From positions 2,542,001 to 2,606,000 of the forward strand of contig NZ_CP009506.1 in the NCBI RefSeq assembly GCF_000970085.1: a stretch of 64,000 bases of DNA, written 5' to 3'. The position numbers and the translations under genes were made by a program. Origin of the DNA: Methanosarcina siciliae T4/M (GTDB lineage: Archaea > Halobacteriota > Methanosarcinia > Methanosarcinales > Methanosarcinaceae). The notes under the pieces were generated by a model. That model was given only the letters and a program-made list of their open reading frames with translations. It did no database searches and was not told the DNA's origin. Every line of letters starts with the position of its first letter. Position 1 is the first letter of the stretch. Shown here one piece after another: positions 18,402 through 25,900 of this stretch.

Positions 18402-19742
18402 ATGTTATCTCCGATTGCCTGGAGCACGCCACCTAAAAAGTACGGACCATGGGAATACATGGTCTCCTTATTAACCGAAGGCCTGGTAAAAAGGGGAATT
18501 GAGGTTACACTGTTTGCAACAGCTGACTCGCACACGGCAGGCAAACTTCATGCAATCTGCCCAAGGCCTTACGAAGAAGATAAAGATATCTTGATAAAGG
18601 TGTATGAAGGCCTGCATATCTCAGAGGTCTTCGAAAGGGCAAATGAATATGATATAATCCACAACCACTTTGATTACCTGCCACTCACTTACAGTGAGCT
18701 GGTAGACACACCGGTTGTAACAACCATACACGGATTTTCTTCTCGGAAAATTCTGCCGGTTTATAAAAAATATAACAACAGTACCTTTTACGTTTCCATA
18801 AGTGATGCCTACCGGTGCAATGAGATCGATTATATAGCAACAGTACGGCACGGGATAGACATCGCAACTTTTCCGTTTAATGACAGGCCACAGGACTATC
18901 TTCTTTTTATCTCGCGCATCCACAGGGAGAAAGGTGCAAAAGAAGCAATAGAAGTTGCAAAAAAAACAGGCAGGAAGTTGAAAATAGCCGGCTTTATTGC
19001 AGACCCCGAATATTTTAAAAATGAAGTTGAGCCCCATATAGATGGTTCCCAGATCATTTACGAAGGACATGTAACCCAGGAGCGCAAAAAGGAGCTGCTT
19101 TCAAATGCCCATGCTCTCCTGCACATGATCAACTATGAAGAAGCTTTCGGGCTCGGGGTGGTTGAAGCCCTTGCCTGCGGGACACCCGTAATTGCAATAA
19201 ACAGGGGTGCAATGCCTGAACTGATAATGGACGGCGAGACCGGATTTCTTGTAAACAAGATATCCGAAGCTGTAGAGGCTGTTGAAAAGGTTAACTCCAT
19301 CTCCCGAAAGAAATGCAGGGAAAGCGTGGAAGAACGTTTCTCTGTTGACCGGATGGTAGAGGACTATATCAGGGTTTACGAAACAATTCTTAAAAAGCGA
19401 AAACGTGAAGCAAAAAGGCCCTGGGGCTTCTATGAAATCCTTGCCCAAAAACCCGGATATAAGGTCAAACGCATCACGGTCCTGCCTCAGGAACAAATCT
19501 CCCTTCAACGCCATGCCCATAGAAATGAACACTGGTATGTAGTCAGCGGCGAAGGCCGTGTAACCAAAAACAACAATCATATTAAAGTTCTTATAGGAGA
19601 TACGGTCGACATACCCATAAACGAAGTGCACCGCGTAAAAAACACAGGCATTCAGAACCTGGTATTCATTGAGATCGCAGAGGGCGATTACCTGGGAGAA
19701 GACGACATAGAAAGGCTAGAAGATAAATACGGAAGAACCTGA
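18402..19742 (+). CDS. GT4 glycosyltransferase fused to a mannose-6-phosphate isomerase-type cupin
   Basis: Residues 1-325 form a GT-B glycosyltransferase of family 4 (YGPWEYMVSLLTEGLVKRG near the start, FISRIHREKGAKEAIEVA, and the EAFGLGVVEALACGTPVIA donor site). Residues about 335-446 are a cupin closely resembling the C-terminal isomerase domain of bifunctional mannose-6-phosphate isomerase/GDP-mannose pyrophosphorylases (RPWGFYEILAQKPGYKVKR, then the metal-site pattern QRHAHRNEHWYVVSGEG). One polypeptide could therefore both supply and use mannose units. It closes the glycan operon. The start is odd: homologues begin one motif earlier, where this gene has the Ile codon ATC at 18390, preceded by GGGGGA at 18378-18383. 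The annotated ATG at 18402 lacks a well-spaced ribosome binding site. Confidence 0.85.
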   Translation: MLSPIAWSTPPKKYGPWEYMVSLLTEGLVKRGIEVTLFATADSHTAGKLHAICPRPYEEDKDILIKVYEGLHISEVFERANEYDIIHNHFDYLPLTYSELVDTPVVTTIHGFSSRKILPVYKKYNNSTFYVSISDAYRCNEIDYIATVRHGIDIATFPFNDRPQDYLLFISRIHREKGAKEAIEVAKKTGRKLKIAGFIADPEYFKNEVEPHIDGSQIIYEGHVTQERKKELLSNAHALLHMINYEEAFGLGVVEALACGTPVIAINRGAMPELIMDGETGFLVNKISEAVEAVEKVNSISRKKCRESVEERFSVDRMVEDYIRVYETILKKRKREAKRPWGFYEILAQKPGYKVKRITVLPQEQISLQRHAHRNEHWYVVSGEGRVTKNNNHIKVLIGDTVDIPINEVHRVKNTGIQNLVFIEIAEGDYLGEDDIERLEDKYGRT

Positions 19743-19786
19743 ACAGGCTTATCCGAATTTTTAGTTATCAACAACGGTAACTGTCT

Positions 19787-20131
19787 TCAGGCCGGGCATT
19801 CGGAGTTTTCATATGTTTTTTTGACCTGAGCTGCAACCTCTTTCCCCATCCTTTCGGAGACATTTTCCACAAAAAGGGTCATGTAATCAAATGGAACGCA
19901 GCCCAGGCTTTCTTCTCCTGACAAAATGAGCCTTATAAGGTATTCAAGTTCGTACATGGACAGCATCTTTATTCTTCTCAGGAAATCGGCTGCATCCTTT
20001 GAGTAGTGGTTTGCCAGGGGCGGAAGAATGGAACGATAGGGTACTCCCGAACCCGAGCAAAGAAGCCCTTCACACTCAGGAGCGAGCGTCTTTAAGATCC
20101 CAATATCTGTTTCTGAAAGTATTCTTGCCAT
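19787..20131 (-). CDS. Conserved-looking hypothetical protein (114 aa)
   Basis: The start at ATG 20131 has GGTGA about seven bases before it; an in-frame ATG at 20143 is an alternative. The protein is mostly helical, with two Cys near residues 20-25 and no membrane segment. I do not recognise a family. It lies 15 bases downstream of the HEPN remnant and is probably read from the same message. It does not show the HEPN RxxxxH motif, so I do not take it as the missing toxin. Its 3' end faces the glycan operon. Confidence 0.6.
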   Translation of the reverse strand: MARILSETDIGILKTLAPECEGLLCSGSGVPYRSILPPLANHYSKDAADFLRRIKMLSMYELEYLIRLILSGEESLGCVPFDYMTLFVENVSERMGKEVAAQVKKTYENSECPA

Positions 20132-20145
20132 GATGATCACCACAG

Positions 20146-20232
20146 TTAAGCAGATTCAGCGACGAATTCCTGAATATCGAGAATGGAATAAAGTATGTCT
20201 TCGTTATAATCTCCCGCAACTCTGCTGTTCAT
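20146..20232 (-). pseudogene. Truncated HEPN-domain (DUF86-like) toxin remnant
   Basis: The ATG at 20230-20232 overlaps the TGA of the nucleotidyltransferase gene in an ATGA arrangement, typical of MNT/HEPN pairs. The 28 residues begin MNSRVAGDYNEDILYSILDI, a good match to the first helix of HEPN (DUF86) proteins. The frame then stops at 20146-20148, so some 85 C-terminal residues, including the RxxxxH active site, are missing. It is a clear relic of a toxin gene too short for automated gene calls. Confidence 0.7.
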
Positions 20233-20516
20233 ACCTCAACTACCTCTGAAAGGACATGTTTTCCTATCCTGGGTTTCAGAGAAGTTTTTGATACAAGATC
20301 GACCTTAATCCCAAGCCTATCCGATAATTCATTCTCAAGTCCGGCACACCCCAGCAATGTAATGGACCCATTGAATTCCACAAGGATGTCAAGGTCGCTA
20401 GATGGGCTCTGCTCTCCCCGGACATAAGAACCAAAAACTCCCATATATTTTATAGGGTATTTCTTCTTCAGTTCCGGAAGCATTTCCTGCAGTTTTTTAA
20501 TATATATCAACTTCAC
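20229..20516 (-). CDS. MNT-type minimal nucleotidyltransferase (MntA-like antitoxin)
   Basis: This 95-aa protein has the polymerase-beta nucleotidyltransferase motif GVFGSYVRGEQSPSSDLDIL (residues about 26-45), with the GS pair and the two metal-binding Asp residues followed by LVEF. Proteins of this kind act as antitoxins to HEPN RNases, in characterised type VII systems by adding AMP to the toxin. Here the gene overlaps by four bases a HEPN gene that survives only as 28 codons, so the antitoxin has lost its usual partner in cis. A promoter region of about 300 bases lies upstream. Confidence 0.88.
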   Translation of the reverse strand: MKLIYIKKLQEMLPELKKKYPIKYMGVFGSYVRGEQSPSSDLDILVEFNGSITLLGCAGLENELSDRLGIKVDLVSKTSLKPRIGKHVLSEVVEV

Positions 20517-20702
20517 GCTGGTCCTGCCGTTTCATAGTAATTTGGTTTTATGGCAGTTCATATATAAATAATGGTTTCAAGCTCCCTTATTCATGTAACC
20601 ATGTCAGTAAGGCTCTCTCTTTTTTAGGTGTGCTTAATATGAAAAATTCATGAAAGTCTCATAGTGTATATGGAAATGAAAGAAAAATAAAAATTAATTT
20701 AG

Positions 20703-20732
20703 AGAGATCTATGCGCCACACATTAGATCTCT
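20703..20732. other. Perfect 9-bp inverted repeat
   Basis: AGAGATCTA at 20703-20711 pairs perfectly with TAGATCTCT at 20724-20732 around a 12-base loop. It lies between the nucleotidyltransferase promoter region and the 3' end of the metallo-beta-lactamase gene. It could be a transcription end signal or a protein-binding palindrome; no gene depends on it clearly. Confidence 0.45.
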
Positions 20733-20783
20733 TCTCTATTTCTTTTAGCCCTGATAAACTAAGCAACTGTGAACCATAAAAAT

Positions 20784-20836
20784 AGTCCTCTTGAGCGTAG
20801 CGAAAAGGACCGCGTACTCCCGAGCCGCAACTCGGG
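20784..20836. repeat. Dispersed repeat with terminator-like hairpin
   Basis: The segment AGTCCTCTTGAGCGTAGCG onward recurs in reverse orientation at 63542-63643. It ends in the hairpin CCCGAG-CCGCAA-CTCGGG at 20819-20836, placed two bases after the stop of the minus-strand metallo-beta-lactamase gene. It may therefore also serve as that gene's 3' end structure. A hairpin of the same shape (GCAGAGCCACAACTCTGC) occurs at 28270-28287. Confidence 0.6.
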
Positions 20837-20838
20837 CG

Positions 20839-21594
20839 TTACAGCTCAAGCCCCATCAGGTCTTCTGCAATAATCACCTCGCCTTCGACATAACCCCTGA
20901 GACGACGGACTGCTTCTTTTTCATGCCCTTTCATTTCGGGGTAGAAATGGGTCAGGCAGATACTTCCGATCTCGCCGTTATAGTCCTCAAGCATTTCGGC
21001 AAGGGTGCCCGGAGTTGTGTGGTTTGTTACTTTTGTGCCGGCAGGAAAAGAGCATTCGTGGATCAGGAGATCGGCTTCAACTGCGAGGTCCATGATATCC
21101 CTGCAGGGTTCGGTATCCCCGGAGTAAACGATCTCTCCGGCTTCTCCGGTTATACGGTACCCGAGAGTCGGGACGCTGTGGACAGCGGCTGCACAGGTTA
21201 TTTCGCAGTCAAAGCCCTCAGGGGTAAATTCTTTTCCTGGGTAGAGCTCTATAATGTCCACGTCCACATCGTCCTGAAAATACTCATAAGCCCCGATCAC
21301 CTGTGTGAACCAGTCATCGGTCCCTTCAGGCCCATAAACCCGCATATCGGTTTTTCCTCGGAGCCAGTTTGCTTTTACGAGAGGGATCAGGTCAGCTACG
21401 TGGTCAAGGTGAAGGTGTGAGAGAAGTACGGTATCAACTTCCGTATGTGGGACTCCGGCATCGGGAAAACGGCTCAGTACGCCGCTTCCGCAATCAATAA
21501 GAAGAGGTTTTTCCTCAAGTCTTAAAAGTATTCCGGACTGTACCCGACCCTTCTGAGGGATCGCAACTCCAGTGCCAAGAAATGTAATTTCCAT
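20839..21594 (-). CDS. Metallo-beta-lactamase-fold hydrolase (RNase Z/phosphodiesterase-like)
   Basis: The 251-aa protein opens with the typical MEITFLGTGVAIPQKGR strand and shows the metal ligands of the fold: HLHLDH near residue 60, a His in AAAVHSVPTLGY near 138, SGDTEP near 158, and HFYPEM near 222. This pattern is shared by RNase Z-like and phosphodiesterase-like members. The exosite arm of true tRNase Z is not apparent, so tRNA 3' processing is only one option. It is probably cytoplasmic and binds two zinc ions. It is a single gene ending at a hairpin; tRNA-Leu lies 98 bases upstream on the other strand. Confidence 0.9.
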   Translation of the reverse strand: MEITFLGTGVAIPQKGRVQSGILLRLEEKPLLIDCGSGVLSRFPDAGVPHTEVDTVLLSHLHLDHVADLIPLVKANWLRGKTDMRVYGPEGTDDWFTQVIGAYEYFQDDVDVDIIELYPGKEFTPEGFDCEITCAAAVHSVPTLGYRITGEAGEIVYSGDTEPCRDIMDLAVEADLLIHECSFPAGTKVTNHTTPGTLAEMLEDYNGEIGSICLTHFYPEMKGHEKEAVRRLRGYVEGEVIIAEDLMGLEL

Positions 21595-21691
21595 ATGGTA
21601 AAGAATAAGCTTTAAATAATTTAACTTTATTTAAGGCATGTCTGCGTAACAAAGTTTTTGCGGCTCAAAACCAGCCAGCTTTTCTCCATGT

Positions 21692-21776
21692 GCGAGGGTT
21701 GCCCAGCCAGGCCAAAGGCGCCAGACTTAAGATCTGGTATCGAAGGATTTCGTGGGTTCGAATCCCACCCCTCGCA
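21692..21776 (+). tRNA. tRNA-Leu (anticodon TAA)
   Basis: A class II tRNA of 85 bases. The acceptor stem GCGAGGG pairs with CCCTCGC with discriminator A. The anticodon stem CCAGA/TCTGG encloses CTTAAGA, giving anticodon TAA. A long variable arm (TATCGAAGGATTTCG) is followed by a T arm with GGGTTCGAATCCC. CCA is not encoded, and a T-rich tail follows. Confidence 0.95.
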
Positions 21777-22037
21777 TTTTTTAAAAAGTTTTTATTTCTC
21801 TATGAATAATATTAAGTCAATATTTTTTTAGTGAAAATTCCGATTAGATTTATACTTATTTTGTAAACTTTAGGTTCCTTGGGTCATATTTAGCCGTATC
21901 CTCACAAAAGACCGAATTTTAAGAGCTGCACGCCGATGAGGAACCTGTAAAGAATTTCTTTAATGGCTCCCAAGTTGAGATCTTCAGAAGGCTTGCCCAC
22001 AAGTACAGGGATTATTCCAGAAATATCCAGTTCAGAG
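21777..22037. other. Intergenic region after tRNA-Leu
   Basis: AT-rich sequence between tRNA-Leu and the TPR pseudogene. The T-rich run immediately after the tRNA could end transcription. No gene is seen. Confidence 0.4.
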
Positions 22038-22800
22038 TTATTTTCCAGGCTCCTCATCTTTTTTTACAAATTCATCAAACCCATATATTTTCGTAATCCT
22101 TTCCTTTAGTTCGTCAAGTTTTGCAGTGTATTCTTCTGCTTCTTCTTTCCGGCCCAGACTCGTGAGTAACTTTAAGTACTCTGTGAATGTTACTACCGCC
22201 CCACCCATGTATAAGAAATTTTCAGGTTCTTCATCAAGTATTTTTGCGTTTATGGGTATACTTTTTTCAAAAGCCTCTTTTGATTTCTCATATTCGCCTG
22301 CCAGATGATACGCAGTGCCTTTCAGCTTTCCCGTTATTATAAAAAGCCATGCCGAGCGACTGGTAAATTTCGCCCTGCTTCAGGATGTAAGAAATATTTC
22401 CTGGCTGTATCCGGAGTTTTTCTTTCAGGAAGTCGAGGTCCCTGAGGTAGTTTTCTTCAGTTTTTTCAATGCTTCCAAGTTTTGAGTACAGGTCCCCGGA
22501 GACTTCGTATAAGAAAAGAAGATGATCAGAGACAATCATGTTGCCGGGTTCTTCTTTGAGGATTTTTTTATAGATTTCTTCTATCTGGCTAAAGACCCTG
22601 TTTGCGTCCTCGACGTTCCCGAATAAAAGGCAGTATTTTTTAAATTGTTCAGTTATCGTCTTCAAGTTTTCAAATAATACCGGGCTTCCGGGAACCAGTT
22701 CGAATAATCTCCCGTAATTCTCCAGGGCTTCTTCATTCCTTTGTTCGGCAAGAAAAGCTCTCCCCTTCAACATAAGGATAGAACACCGGTAAAAGATAAA
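22038..22800 (-). pseudogene. TPR-repeat protein pseudogene
   Basis: Tetratricopeptide-type helices are clear from about 22780 downward (for example EEALENYGRLFELVPGSP and IEKTEENYLRDLDFLKEK). The frame breaks at an extra A near 22327-22329. After the shift it continues as NGKLKGTAYHLAGEYEKSKE and on to a TAA at 22038-22040. No proper N-terminus is found: the frame merges upstream into unrelated sequence beside the end of the giant protein gene. Both a 5' truncation and an internal frameshift mark it as dead. TPR proteins mediate protein contacts, so its former partner cannot be named. Confidence 0.75.
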
Positions 22801-22960
22801 GTCGTCTCTGATTGAATAGAAAGACACCGTGATTACAAAAAGGAGCAGGAGTTTTGGATTGTACGGCTCGACACCGTGAAAGAAAAATATGACCGGAGAT
22901 CTCGAAGAAAAAGGAATGCCCGTTTCATGATGGCTTTGTAGCCACCATGGAAAGGGCGAT

Positions 22961-25900
22961 TTAGAAGTGCATGACCTGCAAACGCGGGGCGTCCGCAACT
23001 TCTTCGAATTTCTTGGAGAAGGCTCGGAAAGACTCGGTATACTGACGGCCGCCAGCCGGGTCATTGATCCGCAGGAAGGTGCCATCGACCGTGCCATCTC
23101 CGTAGATGCCACGGACTACCCGTGCGTGGATAGCCCAGAGGCCACCGGGAGTTTCATCAGCGATCACGATAAGCGGGCCGTAAAGCTCGATAAGCCCACG
23201 CAGGCCGCTTACGGTGTAGCACATGGGCGGCTCTCCTTTCATGCCGCATGCTGCGGCAAAGGCTTCATGATCCGCAGCCGGCAAGCCCTTATTGGCATCG
23301 AACATGGCCCGGTAGGTCGCACCGGCTTTGTCCATTGCGGTCTCAATTGTGTACGACACTTTATCCTTCCAGGACATCATCATGGTCGCAACCGTAGCCC
23401 AGCATGTCATGTTTGAGGGCTGCGCGATGATCGGCACGATCCCGGGAACGGTGTAATCAAAAGAGGTTCCGGTACCGCCGGTCTTGGGTTCGCTCACCTC
23501 TACCGATTCCGTCCCGCGGTTGATCTTGATATTAGGTGCCTTTTGCTGCGACTGGGACTTGATCAGGTCCTGGACTTCTTTTTCCTGGGTCAGGTTTGCA
23601 GGTTTTGCCGTAGGTTCGCCCACCATTGAGCTCAGGGCGCTGTAAGCAAGCTTATTGGCCTGGTCCCTGGAAATCTGCTGTTTGCCCTCAGCGTCCTGAA
23701 TGGCTTTCAGAGTCTTGCCGATGTCTTTCTTCATGGCGCTCTGCTTCTGGATATCGGCAGCCAGACCTGCCAGATCGGTCACGCTTTTTGAAGTGGTTTC
23801 CAGAGCTTTCAGTGCATTGGCCTGGGTGCCAGCCAGGCCGGTCATGTCCTTGAAGACATCGCTCTTGCCAAGTAGATTAAATGCCGCACCGAGACCGGTG
23901 GGATCGGGTGAAGACGGTGCTGTTTGCATGGCAATGATGTTTGACGGTAGATCCTTGACCTGCAGGTCACCCACATCCGAACGGCGGCTACTGGTGGAAA
24001 CAGTGTCGATAGCTGTGGGTTTCGCATCACACGGGACTTCGGAGAAGCGCCAGTGTCGGGTATCATCAATTTCTTCACAGCTGTTGCATTTGCCCATAAC
24101 GGATTCCGCGTAGACTCCTTTTGTCGGGACGCTGATCCGGAACGGGTCCGGCTTCATCGTTGGCTGGTAATAGGTAACAAGTTCTTCAACACCCTTGAAT
24201 ACGGGATCGAGCCTTTCCCCGGGCACAACCTTGAGCACAAGATTATTCCCGACAGTGCCCATGATTTTGTTCTCGACAACACTGGCGACGCTCTTACCTC
24301 CCGAATTCGGTGCAATGTAGCCGTCCAGCAGCCCGAACAGGCGACTGGCATCCATGCCGGACCAGATAACCTTATGGGCCATTTCCAGGTGTTCGTTCAA
24401 AAAGCTGACCAGCGCGGCCGCAGCTTCACGGTCCTCCTTTCTCGGGTCCCTCAGCTCCCTGTCGGAAAGCGGCGTGTATATCAATGCCGCATCGGTCCTG
24501 GTCTGAATCTCGATATAGGGCGGTGTGGTAAGGTCAACATGCACCTCTACTGTGTTAATTATGTCATTGTTAACCCGACTGTTCCGGACAATGGACTCGT
24601 TAAGATGCCTAGTCCGGTAATAAAGATAGGCCGAACGTAAGATGATTTTGGAGGACGCTTTGACAGTCGTGTTGGCGCGGAAACGCAGATGCTTTATCCG
24701 GCGTCGGGTAATATTGGGTGTCGTTTTACTGGCGAGTTTTACTTCAAGAGGCATTCCGCGGCGGTAGTTTGAGAGCAGGGTAAAGTCCAGGTCCAGCGGC
24801 TCTTCAGTACCATCCTCTGCGATAGCCTGAATCCCGATCTTATCGATAAACGTGTGGACGATCTCAGGGGCGTACTGTGATTCGAAAATGGTGTCTTTCT
24901 CGGCTTCGGTCAGAGGGACTTCGCGTTCCAGCGTGAATTTCATAAAGCCGGAAAACCACGGGAACGGCACACTCAGATCGTAAGTTTCGGTTTTTGTTGC
25001 TTCTTCTATTGTGCTGATGTAAGGGCGTTTGAGTTCGAACGAGATGGAGAAACTACCGCTGAAATCCTCGATCACTTCATCTGCGTAGCTGCCGACAGGC
25101 AGGTCCGAGTCAGCGTAATTGTTTTCTATCCTTTCGATAGCATCAAAGCCCCTTACCAGTTTTTGGCCATACACGGCCCGGCGCAGCGTATTCCGCCACC
25201 GGAGGATCTTTTGATGATCGAAGAGGCTCATCGGCAGCGGGATAAACAGGCACTCCTGGACATCCACAAGTTCCGTTTCAATCGCATAATGCTTCAGCAC
25301 CTCGAAGTACTCCACCGTCATGGCATGACAGTGGTTGTTGTTTTTGACTACCTCGGTCTGCACAGTCACGTTTTCGGTCTGCCCGACTGTCTGTATGACC
25401 GTGCTGCGCTGGCTTCTGAGCGCTGAAGCCGACTGAGCAATATTGTCCTGTAACCGGTTTAATGTACTGCCCGCCAGGTTCCGGGATGAGTTTTGCGTAG
25501 CAGTGGAACTGGATGAGGCCCCCGAATGAGAAACACCCCCTGCAATGCCGAGGCCGAACGAACTGCCTATGAACCCCAGGGCTCCACCGATGCCCCCGCT
25601 GGTGGAGCTTGTTTTATTGGTTGAACTGGCATTGATATTCTCCAGAAAAGACGAATTGATTATTTCACTGATATCCCTGTCGTGTGAAATCCCGGCTACG
25701 AGGGCTTCTGTGACTGTTTGTGCTTCGCTTCGGGCGGAACGTTCTTCACGATCCCAGTCGACAATTGCGATCTGCTTTTCCTGGCAGGGGGCCAGCGGCA
25801 GGCTATAGAGCAAATCCCCAAGCGAATACCCGTCAGCCTTCCACTTTTGCTTGAAATGCAGGATATGGCCGTGCGCAATCGTGGTATTCTCGTAAATTGT

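Noticed and set aside
19787..20131. This gene as the missing HEPN toxin
   Set aside because: It has no RxxxxH motif and the real HEPN start is at 20232.
20791..21420. A 209-codon plus-strand frame
   Set aside because: Antisense to the metallo-beta-lactamase-fold gene, which shows all metal ligands.
22288..23112. A continuous 274-codon frame taken as one protein
   Set aside because: Only its C-terminal two thirds look like TPR; the first 85 codons run antisense-free into the giant gene's 3' end in another frame and are not protein-like.
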